64,000 nucleotides of DNA, taken from contig BDTW01000008.1 in the NCBI GenBank assembly GCA_002897735.1, positions 21,962 to 85,961 of the forward strand, read 5' to 3'. The notes below the pieces were generated by a model, which worked only from the letters and a program-made list of their open reading frames with translations, was not told the origin of the DNA and made no database searches. Positions 16,592 through 25,612 of the stretch are shown in pieces. How positions within the stretch are numbered: the first letter of the stretch is position 1; every line of letters starts with the position of its first letter. A program made the translations under genes and the position numbers. The DNA is from a bacterium BMS3Bbin13. GTDB lineage: Bacteria; Pseudomonadota; Gammaproteobacteria; 21-64-14.

Positions 16592-17473
16592 GTGGTACAA
16601 CGCTTCCCCACCATCGGACTGATCGGAAAGCAGGGCGACCCCGGCGTCGCCGGAACCGCGGGTGCGCTGCGCGCGTTGCTCGAGGAACGGGGACACACGG
16701 TCCTGTTCGACGAGGGCTTCGCCGATTCACCCGGCGCCACGGCCACGCACGGGCGGGACGAGTTGGCGCAGCGCGCCGACCTCATCGTGGTAATCGGCGG
16801 CGACGGCACCCTGCTCAGCGCCGCGCGGAGCCTCGCCGGCCACGACGTGCCGATGGTAGGCGTCAACCTGGGACGACTCGGCTTCCTGGTGGACATCTCC
16901 CCGCGCGAGATCACCGAGCGGATCGGTGAGATCCTCGCCGGGCACTACGTGGAGGAGCGCCGTTTCCTGCTGCGTATGGAGGTGGTGCGCGCGGGGGCCC
17001 CGATCATGCAGAGCGACGCCCTCAATGACGTGGTGCTGCACAAGGGCTGCGTGGCGCGCATGCTCGAGTTCGACACGCGGGTGGACGGCCGCGACCTCTA
17101 CACGCAGCGATCCGACGGTCTCATCGTCGCCACACCGACCGGGTCCACCGCCTACGCCCTCTCCGGCGGCGGCCCGATCCTGCATCCGGCCCTGGACGCC
17201 ATCGTGCTCGTACCGATCTGCCCCCACACCCTGAGCAACCGGCCGATCGTCGTGAGCGCCTCGAGCGAGATCCGCATCGTGGTCCGGGACGGGCACCCGG
17301 TACCGGCGCAGATCACCTGCGACGGGCAAATCAGCGTCGAGCTGCGCAACGGCGACGAGGTGGTCATACGCCGCCGGCCGCACCCGATCCGCCTGCTGCA
17401 CACCGAACAGCATGACTACTTCGGCCTCCTGCGGGCCAAACTCGGCTGGGGACACACCCCGAAGAACCGCTAG
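16592..17473 (+). CDS. nadK: NAD kinase
   Basis: Phosphorylates NAD to NADP. The 293-aa protein (E. coli 292) has FPTIGLIGKQGDPGVAGT at its N-terminus and the catalytic VVIGGDGTLLSAAR. GVNLGRLGFLVDI and the NAD-binding SDGLIVATPTGSTAYALSGGGPI are also present. I chose the GTG at 16592 (VVQRFPTIGL) because it matches the family N-terminus. An in-frame ATG at 16481 would add 37 residues overlapping the hrcA promoter and is rejected. It is divergent from hrcA and 99 bp upstream of recN. Confidence 0.95.
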   Translation: MVQRFPTIGLIGKQGDPGVAGTAGALRALLEERGHTVLFDEGFADSPGATATHGRDELAQRADLIVVIGGDGTLLSAARSLAGHDVPMVGVNLGRLGFLVDISPREITERIGEILAGHYVEERRFLLRMEVVRAGAPIMQSDALNDVVLHKGCVARMLEFDTRVDGRDLYTQRSDGLIVATPTGSTAYALSGGGPILHPALDAIVLVPICPHTLSNRPIVVSASSEIRIVVRDGHPVPAQITCDGQISVELRNGDEVVIRRRPHPIRLLHTEQHDYFGLLRAKLGWGHTPKNR

Positions 17474-17572
17474 GAAGGTGCGGCGAACCATGATGCAGAT
17501 CCGTTCCCGGTGCGTACGACGACGTCGCCGCGACGGGGCGCGCACCGTCTCCCCGCGCATGGAAACGACGGC

Positions 17573-19240
17573 GTGCTGACGCAGCTACAGATCCGCGATT
17601 TCGCGATCGTCGAATCCCTGGACCTCGAACTGGAGGCCGGCATGACCGTGCTCACCGGCGAGACCGGAGCGGGCAAATCGATCCTGGTGGGCGCCGTCGG
17701 TCTGGTGCTCGGCGACCGGGCCGATGCGGACGCGGTGCGCCACGGCGCCGAGCGTGCCGAGGTCTCCGCGGGGTTCGACCTCGCGACGAATCCGGCGGCG
17801 CAGGCTTGGCTGTGCGCACAGGAACTGGACGCCGACGAGGAGTGCGTGCTGCGCCGCACGCTCTCGCGCGAGGGACGTTCGCGCGCGTACGTAAACGGGC
17901 GACCCGTCCCCTTGCAGGCGCTCAAGGCCGTCGGCACGCTCCTGGTCGACATTCACGGCCAGCACGAGCACCAGTCGCTGCTGCGCCCGGAGGTACAGCG
18001 CCACTGGCTGGACGCCTGCGGCGGCCACCTCGAACTGGCGCGGGAGGTGGAGCGGGCGTGGCGGCGCTGGAAGGGGCTGGAACGCGAGCACGCCGCGCTG
18101 CTGGCGGACGCGAGCGACGGCGCGGCGCGCACGGAGTTGCTCACTTATCAACTCCGCGAGTTGGAGGCCCTGGGATTGACGGAAGACGAACTACCGCTCC
18201 TGGAGGAGGAGCACCGGCGCCTGGCCAACGCCGAACGCCTGATCGGGACCGCGCAGGAGACCCTCGCGGCGCTCTACGAAGACGACGAGCGCTCGGTCGC
18301 CGCCGTGCTCGGCGGGGCGCTGGCCGCGGTGCAGGGGTTGCAGGAACTGGACCCCAGGCTTGCGGGCATCGGGGAGTACCTCGAGAACGCCCGCATCCAG
18401 GTGGACGAGGCCGCCGACGAGTTGCGCACCTACCTGGACCGACTGGACCTCGACCCCGAGCGACTGCGCCGGATCGAGGAACGCCTGTCCACGATCCACG
18501 ATCTGGCCCGCAAACACCGGGTGGCGCCCGCGGAGCTGCCGGCACGGCGCCTCGCACTGGAAGAGGAGTTGCACGCCCTGACACAGGTCGATGTCCGCCG
18601 CACCGACCTCGAATCCGTGCGCGCCGCGGCGCACCGCGCGTTCGAGGACGCGGCCGGGCAACTGGGCACGCGCCGAAAGCGGGCCGCGGCGCGGCTCTCG
18701 CGCCGCATCACCGAGGCCATGCAGGACCTGGGTATGCCCGGCGGACGTTTCGAGGTGGGCCTGCGCACCGCGACGGAAGGCGGCCCCGGCGGGCACGAGG
18801 GCGTAGAGTTCCTGGTCAGTGCCAACCCGGGTCAGCCGCCGCGCCCGCTACGCAAAGTCGCCTCCGGCGGCGAACTCTCCCGCATCAGCCTCGCCGTGCA
18901 GATCACCTCACTCGGGGAGGAGGCGCTTCCGAGTCTGATCTTCGATGAGGTGGACAGCGGCATCGGCGGCGCGGTGGCCGAGACGGTGGGGCGACACCTG
19001 CGCAGCCTGGGCGGGCGCCATCAGGTGCTGTGCGTCACCCATCTGCCCCAGGTCGCCTCGCTCGCCCACCACCACCTGCAGGTCGACAAGCACACCCGCC
19101 GCGGCACGACCCGCACGCGGATCCGGGTTCTGGATCCCGGCGAGCGGGTCGGCGAAGTGGCGCGCATGCTCGGCGGGCTGGAGATCACCCCCCAGACCCT
19201 CGCGCACGCCGAGGAGATGGTACAGCGGGGCCGGGGCTGA
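17573..19240 (+). CDS. recN: DNA repair protein RecN
   Basis: SMC-like ATPase for double-strand break repair. The 555-aa protein (E. coli 553) begins with LTQLQIRDFAIVESLDLELEAGMTVLTGETGAGKS (Walker A near 29-36). It continues through two coiled-coil arms and ends with the ABC signature SGGELSRISLAV and Walker B LIFDEVDSGIGG. The D-loop and the LCVTHLPQVA switch are intact. The start is a GTG at 17573, judged by homology; ATG 17559 nearby is out of frame. It lies downstream of nadK, as in many gammaproteobacteria. Confidence 0.95.
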   Translation: MLTQLQIRDFAIVESLDLELEAGMTVLTGETGAGKSILVGAVGLVLGDRADADAVRHGAERAEVSAGFDLATNPAAQAWLCAQELDADEECVLRRTLSREGRSRAYVNGRPVPLQALKAVGTLLVDIHGQHEHQSLLRPEVQRHWLDACGGHLELAREVERAWRRWKGLEREHAALLADASDGAARTELLTYQLRELEALGLTEDELPLLEEEHRRLANAERLIGTAQETLAALYEDDERSVAAVLGGALAAVQGLQELDPRLAGIGEYLENARIQVDEAADELRTYLDRLDLDPERLRRIEERLSTIHDLARKHRVAPAELPARRLALEEELHALTQVDVRRTDLESVRAAAHRAFEDAAGQLGTRRKRAAARLSRRITEAMQDLGMPGGRFEVGLRTATEGGPGGHEGVEFLVSANPGQPPRPLRKVASGGELSRISLAVQITSLGEEALPSLIFDEVDSGIGGAVAETVGRHLRSLGGRHQVLCVTHLPQVASLAHHHLQVDKHTRRGTTRTRIRVLDPGERVGEVARMLGGLEITPQTLAHAEEMVQRGRG

Positions 19241-19291
19241 GAGGGTCCCCGCCCCGGGACGCCGGCCGCTCATCCCTGAAGCAGGCTGCGC

Positions 19292-19309
19292 AGCCGCCAG
19301 GCGGCTTTT
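19292..19309 (+). terminator. Candidate intrinsic terminator of recN
   Basis: AGCCGCC-A-GGCGGCT followed by TTTT, 50 bp after the recN stop. The T-run is short. The facing gene at 19399 ends toward it. Confidence 0.5.
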
Positions 19310-19398
19310 CATGGTGCCGCTTCCACGGCCAAGTCGTCGACGTCCGCGCGGCGGTCGCGACGCGCAACCCGGCCCGCACCCGGCCCCTCAGGGGACCG

Positions 19399-20049
19399 TC
19401 AGGGCGTCGCGCCGTGCGTGACGCCTGACGGGGACGGGGACAGCCCGGCGACCCAGCGCGCGAGCGCCGCGGCGAACGTGCGCACCACGGCGCGGGCGGC
19501 GTGCACGCCGCCCGCCGCATCCGGCGTCGGCGCCGATTGCCGATAGCGGAACGCCCGTTGCGCGAGCACGCGCCCGCCCGCGCCGTCGGTGACCGTCACC
19601 CGTGCCGCCAGCACCGCGGCGCTCGTGCGCGGACCGGTGAACGCCTGGCACAGATCCAGCAACCGGACCCGCACGGTGAACGCGGCGGGAACGTCGTCCC
19701 CCGGGCCGATGACGGCGCGCCAGCGGCGACTCGCGGCCAGGGCGTCCTGCACCGCCTGGTCGAGCATCGCGGACACCGGCGCGGCCCACACCGAGTCGCC
19801 GTAGCGGGCGAGCTGCGCGGAGTCGTGGTAGGTCAGCCGATAGCAGATGCCGCGCCCCTGCAGCCAAGCCGGCGCGCGTACCGGCGCCACGCGCAGCACC
19901 CCGCGTGCGACCGGCGCCGCGGCACGATCGGCGACCGCCGGTACGCCCGCCACCAGGGTGTATTGATCCGGCACCGGCGGCGGGGTCGTCGCGCAAGCGC
20001 CGAGCAGCACCGCGACGGCGAGTCCCGCCGTGAGCCGTGCGGCCTTCAT
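19399..20049 (-). CDS. ABC-type transport auxiliary lipoprotein (Mla/Pqi accessory)
   Basis: 216-aa predicted lipoprotein: signal MKAARLTAGLAVAVLLGAC with a lipobox LLGAC (Cys 19). The mature part has RGVLRVAPVRAPAWLQGRGICYRL and YGDSVWAAPVSAMLDQAVQDAL. This pattern fits the ABC_trans_aux family, whose members include PqiC and pair with MCE proteins in the periplasm. It is the last gene of the four-gene transporter and its start overlaps the MCE gene stop by 4 bp, so the two are probably coupled. The C-terminus (GLSPSPSGVTHGATP) looks disordered. Confidence 0.8.
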   Translation of the reverse strand: MKAARLTAGLAVAVLLGACATTPPPVPDQYTLVAGVPAVADRAAAPVARGVLRVAPVRAPAWLQGRGICYRLTYHDSAQLARYGDSVWAAPVSAMLDQAVQDALAASRRWRAVIGPGDDVPAAFTVRVRLLDLCQAFTGPRTSAAVLAARVTVTDGAGGRVLAQRAFRYRQSAPTPDAAGGVHAARAVVRTFAAALARWVAGLSPSPSGVTHGATP

Positions 20050-20954
20050 CGGGTGCCACCGGCCGCGGGCGCGCGAAAGCCGGGCTCCCCCGGCCCCGGA
20101 CGCGGCACCGGAGCGCCGAAGAGCAGCGCACCGGGATCGGCGCGCAACTCGCGGGTCAGCCTGTCGACCTGGGTCGCCGTGCGGTTCAGTGTCCCGGTGA
20201 GGGCGCCGATGCGCGGCAACGTGTCGTAGCGCAGGGTGCGCGCCGTCCCCACGGCCGCCCCGCCGACGGCGTGCAGCGTCTCGGCGTCGCGTTGCAGGGT
20301 GGTGAGCAGATCACGGGCCTGGGTGGTCATCCGGTGGGTCTCCTCGGTGAGTTTCGCAAGCCCGCGCAGCGTCGGCAATGCGGCATCCTCCAGGGTGATC
20401 AGGCGTCGCGTGGCGCCGTCCAGGTTGGCGAGGATATTCCCCACGTGGGCGCGGTTGCGGGCGTTGAGGAGTTCCCCGAGCCGCTTGCTCACCACGTCGG
20501 TCTGATGGAGCAGCGCCTTGCCGGACTGCTCGAGTTTCGGGAGCAGTCCGCGGTGGATCGGGATGCGTGCGGGGTGCGCCGGCGAGGTCGGCAGCGGTGT
20601 CCGGTCCCCGGGCCCCTCATTGAGCGCGATGTAGCTCATGCCGGTGATTCCCTGGCTGCTCAGCTCCGCGTAGGTGGCGCGGGTGACCGGGGCGTCGGCG
20701 ACCAGGGAGATGCGGATGAGTATGTCGCGCGGGTTCCCGGGGTCGAGTTTCACCGACTGGACGCTGCCGACGCCCACGCCCTTGTACTGGACCGGCGCGT
20801 CGGCGGACAACCCCGAGACGCTGTACGGCGAGACGATATCGTAGATCTTCACTTGCGGGGTGCCCGCCTGCATCCACCAAGCGACGAAGCCGGCACCCAG
20901 TCCGATCAGGATCAGGAAGGTAACCGCAACGATTGCGTGCGCCTTGTCTTCCAT
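20046..20954 (-). CDS. mlaD: MCE/MlaD-family lipid-binding subunit of an ABC transporter
   Basis: Single N-terminal transmembrane helix (AIVAVTFLILIGLGAGFVAWWM) and one MCE domain (about 37-120). The domain includes YDIVSPYSVSGLSADAPVQYKGVGVGSV and YAELSSQGITGMSYIALNEG. A helical C-terminal region of ~150 residues, predicted to form a tube or coiled coil, and a Pro/Gly-rich tail follow. At 302 aa it is much longer than E. coli MlaD (183), so it may be closer to longer MCE proteins that span more periplasm. It lies between the ATPase (9-bp gap) and the auxiliary lipoprotein (4-bp overlap). Confidence 0.88.
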   Translation of the reverse strand: MEDKAHAIVAVTFLILIGLGAGFVAWWMQAGTPQVKIYDIVSPYSVSGLSADAPVQYKGVGVGSVQSVKLDPGNPRDILIRISLVADAPVTRATYAELSSQGITGMSYIALNEGPGDRTPLPTSPAHPARIPIHRGLLPKLEQSGKALLHQTDVVSKRLGELLNARNRAHVGNILANLDGATRRLITLEDAALPTLRGLAKLTEETHRMTTQARDLLTTLQRDAETLHAVGGAAVGTARTLRYDTLPRIGALTGTLNRTATQVDRLTRELRADPGALLFGAPVPRPGPGEPGFRAPAAGGTR

Positions 20955-20963
20955 CGCTCCCTC

Positions 20964-21743
20964 TCAGCCGGCCCGCAGCAGCGCCTCGCCACGCACACCG
21001 TGGAAGAAACGCCGGATGAAGGGGTGGTCATAGGCGGCGACTTCCGCCAGCGTGCCGGTAATCAGCACGCGGCCTTCGGCGAGCACGGCGATGCGGTCGC
21101 TGACCGCCGCCATGCTGTTGAGGTCGTGTGTGATCATCAGTGCGCTCAGATTAAGTTCCCGGTGCAGTGCATCGAGCAGGCGATCCAATTCACTCGCGGA
21201 ATTCGGGTCCAGACCGCTGGTCGGCTCGTCCAGGAACAGCACTTCCGCCTCCAGGGCCAGGGCACGGGCCAGTGCCGCACGCTTGATCATGCCGCCGGAG
21301 AGTTCCGCGGGCAGCTTCCAGGCATCCTCCGGGTTCAGGCCAACCATCTTGAGCTTGAGCATCACCAAGTCGTGGATCATGTCCTCGCCCAGTTCGTGGC
21401 CGCTCACCCACAACTCGCGTAGCGGAAAAGCGATGTTCTCGAAGACGCTCAGCGAGGTGAACAGCGCGCCCTGCTGGAACAACACCCCCCATTGTACGCG
21501 GGCCGCCGTGCGCCCTCCGTAGACCGGCCGACCCAGGACCTCGATCCGCCCGGTCGCGGGCCGTGTCAGGCCGATGATCTCGCGCATGAGGGTCGTCTTG
21601 CCGCCGCCGGTCTCGCCCACCAACGCCAGGATCTCGCCCCGGTAGAGGGTCAGGTCCAGGTCGCGGTGCACCCAGTGGCCGCCGAACTGTGTACCCAACC
21701 CGCGTACGCGAACGACCGCCTCGCGCTCTGCCTCGGTCCCCAT
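20964..21743 (-). CDS. mlaF: ABC transporter ATP-binding protein, MlaF-like
   Basis: 259-aa cytoplasmic ATPase. Walker A is GETGGGKT in ALVGETGGGKTTLMREIIGL. The signature LSGGMIKRAALARALAL uses the M of MlaF-type subunits rather than the common Q. Walker B is EVLFLDEPTSGLDP, and a switch His follows in LMITHDLNSM. Its ATG directly abuts the permease stop. It drives phospholipid movement with the STAS-MlaE and MCE subunits encoded on either side. Confidence 0.9.
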   Translation of the reverse strand: MGTEAEREAVVRVRGLGTQFGGHWVHRDLDLTLYRGEILALVGETGGGKTTLMREIIGLTRPATGRIEVLGRPVYGGRTAARVQWGVLFQQGALFTSLSVFENIAFPLRELWVSGHELGEDMIHDLVMLKLKMVGLNPEDAWKLPAELSGGMIKRAALARALALEAEVLFLDEPTSGLDPNSASELDRLLDALHRELNLSALMITHDLNSMAAVSDRIAVLAEGRVLITGTLAEVAAYDHPFIRRFFHGVRGEALLRAG

Positions 21744-22868
21744 TCAACCAAGCCCCACGTTGGAGAGCAGGATACCGAGTACCCCGTCGATGGCGATGAC
21801 CAGGGCGGTCCCGACCACGACCGCGCGCGTGGTCTGCTCGGTGAGACTGCGCGTATTTGGCTCGGCCTTCAGCCCATAGTAACTCGAGACCAGCCCGATC
21901 AGGGCACCGAAGAGGATCCCCTTGGCGAAACCGATGAAGTAGTTCGACCAGGGGACGGCGCCCGGGAACTGATCGATCCACATGCGATAATCGACCCCCA
22001 TGTCCGTCTGCGAGACGTAGATCGCCCCGATCATCCCCCAGAAATCCGTCCAGATCACCAGCAGCGGGGTCGCCAGGGTCAGGCCCGCGACCTTCGGAAA
22101 CACCACCCGCAGCGTCGGTGAGACACCGAAGGCGCGCAACGCGTCGAGTTCCTCGGTCACGCGCATCGCGCCGATGCCCGCGGCGAACGACGACCCCGAG
22201 CGCCCGACCAGGATCAACGCGGTGAGAAACGGCCCCAGCTCACGCATGAACGCGAGGCCCACAACGCCGATGATGGCGGAATTGGCCCCGAACTGTTCGA
22301 GCTGCCCCGACATCTGATAGGCCAGCACCACACCGACCAGTGCACCGATGAAGGCCAGGAGCAGCAGGGACTGCGCTCCGGCCCGGTATACGCTGGCGGA
22401 GACCCCGCGCCACGGGAACGCGCGCGGATGGCGCAGGCAGTAGAGAAAATCGATGATGAGCTGGCCGAGCAACAGCAGGATCCCGCCGCTGTCGGTGGAC
22501 AGACGGCCGATCGCACCGCCGAGCCGCACCAGCGCGTCACGGACGCGCAACCGCGGCGGCGCCTTGACGGGAGGCAGCTCCGCGAGGTGGCGGAACCACG
22601 GGTGCTGCTCCTCGCGCCAGTGCAGGTGCTCCGGGTAGCGGCTGCCCCAGGTGCGCCACAGGAACAGCGCCCCCGCGCTGTCCAGGGCCGTCACGTCCTC
22701 CAGGCTCCACCGATCGGTGGGGCGCGCGCCGAGATCCCCGAACCGGCGCGTGAAATCGCGCCCGGCCCGGGAGATGGCGAGCAGATTCCACGCGCCGTGC
22801 AGCCGGATCTCCCGGCGCCCGTCGGCGTCGCGCACTTCCCAGCCGGGCCTGCGATCTGCTCCGGTCAT
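21744..22868 (-). CDS. mlaE: MlaE-family ABC permease with fused N-terminal STAS domain
   Basis: 374 aa. Residues ~10-95 form a STAS/MlaB-like domain (WSLEDVTALDSAGALFLWRTW). The remainder is a MlaE/permease domain with hydrophobic segments (LLLLAFIGALVGVVLAYQM, ITGVVGLAF-type motif, GPFLTALILVGRSGSSFAAGIGAM) and the conserved TEELDALRAFGVSP coupling segment. E. coli encodes MlaB and MlaE separately, and no separate mlaB is present here. Start at ATG 22868 (MTGADRRPGW). First gene of the transporter operon, 123 bp from fur on the same strand. Confidence 0.9.
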   Translation of the reverse strand: MTGADRRPGWEVRDADGRREIRLHGAWNLLAISRAGRDFTRRFGDLGARPTDRWSLEDVTALDSAGALFLWRTWGSRYPEHLHWREEQHPWFRHLAELPPVKAPPRLRVRDALVRLGGAIGRLSTDSGGILLLLGQLIIDFLYCLRHPRAFPWRGVSASVYRAGAQSLLLLAFIGALVGVVLAYQMSGQLEQFGANSAIIGVVGLAFMRELGPFLTALILVGRSGSSFAAGIGAMRVTEELDALRAFGVSPTLRVVFPKVAGLTLATPLLVIWTDFWGMIGAIYVSQTDMGVDYRMWIDQFPGAVPWSNYFIGFAKGILFGALIGLVSSYYGLKAEPNTRSLTEQTTRAVVVGTALVIAIDGVLGILLSNVGLG

Positions 22869-22991
22869 CGCGGATATACCATTGCCGGCGGGTTCCGGGG
22901 CCGCCGGCGCTCCCGGGCGCCCGGGAGCGGGCGGACGGTGGCCCACCCGCAATCGGGCTGCGCGAACCGTTTCCGGCGCGGGCGCGAACGA

Positions 22992-23411
22992 TCAGGCATG
23001 CCCGTTGCGGCAGTTGCGACAGATCCCGTAGATATACAGGCAATGGTCGGTCATATCGTAACCGGCCTGCTCCGCGATCGCCTGCTGGCGCTCCTCAACC
23101 GCCTTGTCCACGAACTCGTCCACCCGCCCGCAACGCACGCACAGGATGTGATCGTGATGGCGACCCTCATCGAGTTCGAAGACAGAATGCACGCCCTCGA
23201 AGCGGTGGCGCGTGACCAGCCCCGCGGTCTCGAACTGGGTCAGCACCCGATAGACCGTGGCAAGCCCGATCTCCTCCCCCCCATCGAGCAACACCTTGTA
23301 GACATCCTCGGCGGTGACGTGGCGGTTCTCGGCGCGCTCCAGGATCTCGAGGATCTTGACCCGCGGCAACGTCACCTTGAGACCGGCCTTCTTGATGTCC
23401 TGGCTTTCCAT
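22992..23411 (-). CDS. fur: Ferric uptake regulator Fur
   Basis: 139-aa iron-responsive repressor. Winged helix at ~1-85 (LKVTLPRVKILEILE, GLATVYRVLTQFETAGLVTRH). Metal-binding dimerisation domain: EGRHHDHILCVRCG gives the His-rich regulatory site and first CxxC, and GICRNCR gives the second CxxC for structural zinc. It is divergent from bamE (110 bp), the classical fur-bamE pairing. No convincing Fur box was identified in that interval by eye. Confidence 0.96.
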   Translation of the reverse strand: MESQDIKKAGLKVTLPRVKILEILERAENRHVTAEDVYKVLLDGGEEIGLATVYRVLTQFETAGLVTRHRFEGVHSVFELDEGRHHDHILCVRCGRVDEFVDKAVEERQQAIAEQAGYDMTDHCLYIYGICRNCRNGHA

Positions 23412-23438
23412 GATTCGGGTCCCGACCCGCCGACGGTC

Positions 23439-23467
23439 GTGTCAAGCGGGATGATTTCCGCTATGAT
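23439..23467 (+). promoter_or_regulatory. Candidate promoter of bamE
   Basis: GTGTCA (23439-23444, four of six to TTGACA), 17 bp, TATGAT (23462-23467, five of six). It is 55 bp upstream of the bamE ATG in the fur-bamE interval. Confidence 0.45.
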
Positions 23468-23521
23468 CAGGCGCCGGGCGGTACCGGCGACTCCCCAGAC
23501 GCAGACCAAGCGCCAATCCAG

Positions 23522-23965
23522 ATGCAAAAGCTTCTCATTTCTATCCTGTGCAGCGCAACCCTCGTGCTGGGCGCCTGTTCGCTGAACCGGTTTCCCTGGG
23601 TGCACCGGATCGACATTCCGCAGGGGAACATCGTCACCCAGCTCATGGTGAACCGCCTCAAGCCGGGTATGACCGAGGCCCAGGTACGCTTCATCCTCGG
23701 TACGCCGCTGCTGGTCGACTCATTCCGTCCCGACCGCTGGGACTACGTCTACCGTAACCAGCATCCCGACGGGAAAGTCGACGAGTCCCGGGTGAGCGTG
23801 TACTTCCACGATCAACGCCTCGCCCGGATCACCGGCACCCTGCAACCGAAACCCAAAGCGACCCCGACGCAGCCTCCGGAACAACTCGTCGAGGTCCCGC
23901 CCCGGGAGATCGTCCACCGCGGTGTCCTCGAGAAGCTCTGGGCCTGGATCAAACGCGAGAAGTAG
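23522..23965 (+). CDS. bamE: Outer membrane assembly lipoprotein BamE
   Basis: Lipoprotein of the BAM complex that folds outer-membrane barrels. Signal MQKLLISILCSATLVLGAC with lipobox Cys 19. The SmpA/OmlA domain shows GNIVTQLMVNRLKPGMTEAQVRFILGTPLLVDSF and RWDYVYRNQ, the family core. After residue ~105 there is a Pro-rich tail and an amphipathic end (REIVHRGVLEKLWAWIKREK) not present in short homologues; total 147 aa against 113 in E. coli. It is convergent with rnfH. Confidence 0.94.
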   Translation: MQKLLISILCSATLVLGACSLNRFPWVHRIDIPQGNIVTQLMVNRLKPGMTEAQVRFILGTPLLVDSFRPDRWDYVYRNQHPDGKVDESRVSVYFHDQRLARITGTLQPKPKATPTQPPEQLVEVPPREIVHRGVLEKLWAWIKREK

Positions 23966-23987
23966 GGCGGGGCTTGCCCCGCCCTAC
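23962..23987. repeat. Perfect GC-rich palindrome overlapping the bamE stop
   Basis: GTAGGGCGGGGC-TT-GCCCCGCCCTAC: 12-bp perfect stem with a 2-nt loop. The stem includes the TAG stop of bamE. The same core (GGCGGGGC-AA-GCCCCGCC) recurs at 59978-59995, so this is a dispersed palindromic repeat. It lies between convergent bamE and rnfH and could also act as a transcription barrier, but no T-run follows. Confidence 0.75.
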
Positions 23988-24008
23988 GCGATCCGGGATG
24001 CGGCCCCC

Positions 24009-24299
24009 TCACCCGTCGCGCGGGTGCGCGGCGCGGGCGGCGGCACGACGGCGCCGCGCCTCCTTCGGATCGATGCGTAGCGAGCGATAGATCTCGACCC
24101 GCTCGCCCGGCGCAAGCGGTGCGTCGAGGTCACGCAGCCGGCCGAACACCCCGACGCGGTACTCCGCGAGATCGATTTCCGGGAAACGTCCAAGGAGTCC
24201 CGAGCACCGGATCGCCTCGCGCACCGATGCCCCGCGCACCACCCGCACCGCCTGTACCACCTGCAGGTCCGCGCGCGCGTAGGCGACCTCCACCGTCAT
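24009..24299 (-). CDS. rnfH: RnfH-family ubiquitin-like protein
   Basis: 96-aa beta-grasp protein. [20 protein letters not shown] and the C-terminal [28 protein letters not shown] match the RnfH/UPF0125 family. Start at ATG 24299 by family length. It is 4 bp downstream of ratA on the same strand; the ratA-rnfH pair beside smpB is conserved in gammaproteobacteria. Its biochemical role is not settled in the family. Confidence 0.9.
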   Translation of the reverse strand: MTVEVAYARADLQVVQAVRVVRGASVREAIRCSGLLGRFPEIDLAEYRVGVFGRLRDLDAPLAPGERVEIYRSLRIDPKEARRRRAAARAAHPRDG

Positions 24300-24303
24300 C
24301 GTT

Positions 24304-24741
24304 TCAGCGTTTCCCATAGATTTGTACGGCACGCCGGCTGAACGAATCCACCAGACTGTTGGAGATCTGGCTGAACACCGGCCCGATCATCATACTCAAC
24401 AGCCGTGTGGCGAACTCGAACTGCATGTCCAGGGATATCTTGCAGGCTTGCTCCCCCAATCCCTGAAAGCGCCAGAAGCCCTCGAGACAACGGAACGGAC
24501 CCTCCAGGAGCCGGATATGAATGAGCTTGTCCTTCTGCATCCGGTTGCAGGTGGTGAACGATTTCTGGATACCGTGCCAAGCCAGTTCGAGCGCCGCCCG
24601 GACCTCATCGTCCGTGCGCGAGATCACCCGCGCCGAGCGGCACCAGGGGAGGAATTCCGGGTAGGCCTCGAAGCCGTTCACCAACGCGAACATCTCCGCG
24701 GGGGAATACGGCACCACGGCACTCCTGTTGATACTGGTCAC
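24304..24741 (-). CDS. ratA: RatA-family START-domain protein
   Basis: 145-aa coenzyme Q-binding/START-like protein. Family features: [26 protein letters not shown] near the N-terminus, and [16 protein letters not shown] at the C-terminus. E. coli RatA was described as an inhibitor of 70S association, while eukaryotic COQ10 homologues bind ubiquinone; which applies here cannot be read from sequence. It is coupled to rnfH (4-bp gap) and divergent from smpB. Confidence 0.92.
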   Translation of the reverse strand: MTSINRSAVVPYSPAEMFALVNGFEAYPEFLPWCRSARVISRTDDEVRAALELAWHGIQKSFTTCNRMQKDKLIHIRLLEGPFRCLEGFWRFQGLGEQACKISLDMQFEFATRLLSMMIGPVFSQISNSLVDSFSRRAVQIYGKR

Positions 24742-25029
24742 CTTGCCTCCGTTACCGTTGCGCCGAGTTCCCCGGCGCCCGAATTCCGCGCCGTCCCCCC
24801 ACCCGCGAGTACGCGGATGAGCCGCCCACCGCGGAGCGGCATCCCATTCAAGCCCGGAGAATCCATGATATCGAACACGCCCTTCCCGGTGAAACCGGGC
24901 GCTACGGCGAGCGGAGACACCTGCGCCCGGGGATTGCGCCGCGTCCCCATCCCCTCCGCGGCATTCTGGGCGAATTTCCCGGGTGCCTCAACCGGCCCGC
25001 CCGATCGACCGCTCGGGTATACTCGCCGC

Positions 25030-25518
25030 ATGGCCACCAGGAAGAAATCCAAGCCCGCCGCCGGCGCGGGCAGTCGCACCATCGCCCTCAACAAGAAGGC
25101 GCGCCATGACTACGCCCTGGAGGAACGCCTCGAGGCCGGGCTCGCCCTGGAGGGATGGGAGGTCAAGAGCCTGCGCGCCGGCCGCGTCCAGTTGCGCGAG
25201 AGCTACGTGCTCATCAAGGACGCCGAGGCGTGGCTGTTCGGTACCCACATCTCCCCGCTGACGAGCGCCTCCACGCACGTCCATCCCGACCCCACCCGCA
25301 CCCGCAAACTGCTGCTGCACCGCACCGAACTCAACAAACTCATCGGCGCGGTCGAGCGCAAGGGCTACGCCCTCGTACCACTCGCCATGTACTGGAAACG
25401 CGGGCGCGCCAAGCTCGAGATCGCGCTGGCCAAGGGCAAGAAGGCGCACGACAAGCGCGCCACCGAGAAGGAGCGCGACTGGCAGCGCGAGAAACAACGC
25501 CTGCTGCGCCGCGCCTGA
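25030..25518 (+). CDS. smpB: tmRNA-binding protein SmpB
   Basis: Partner of tmRNA in rescuing stalled ribosomes. 162 aa with the oligonucleotide-binding barrel: [43 protein letters not shown]. The basic C-terminal tail ([28 protein letters not shown]) folds in the mRNA channel in known structures. The ATG at 25030 is preceded by no Shine-Dalgarno sequence. A -10-like TATACT ends 6 bp before it, suggesting a leaderless transcript. tmRNA itself follows 94 bp downstream. Confidence 0.96.
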   Translation: MATRKKSKPAAGAGSRTIALNKKARHDYALEERLEAGLALEGWEVKSLRAGRVQLRESYVLIKDAEAWLFGTHISPLTSASTHVHPDPTRTRKLLLHRTELNKLIGAVERKGYALVPLAMYWKRGRAKLEIALAKGKKAHDKRATEKERDWQREKQRLLRRA

Positions 25519-25582
25519 GCCGCCGAGCGACCCCGGGAATCCCGCCGGAAGGACCCCCTCTTCCCACGCGCGGCCGCGATCA

Positions 25583-25591
25583 TGCTAAAAT
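25583..25591 (+). promoter_or_regulatory. Candidate extended -10 promoter of ssrA
   Basis: TGC-TAAAAT, 21 bp upstream of the mature tmRNA 5' end, consistent with a precursor trimmed by RNase P. No good -35 was seen; the TGn extension would compensate. Confidence 0.45.
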
Positions 25592-25612
25592 AGCTCGCGA
25601 ATCGAATGAAAC

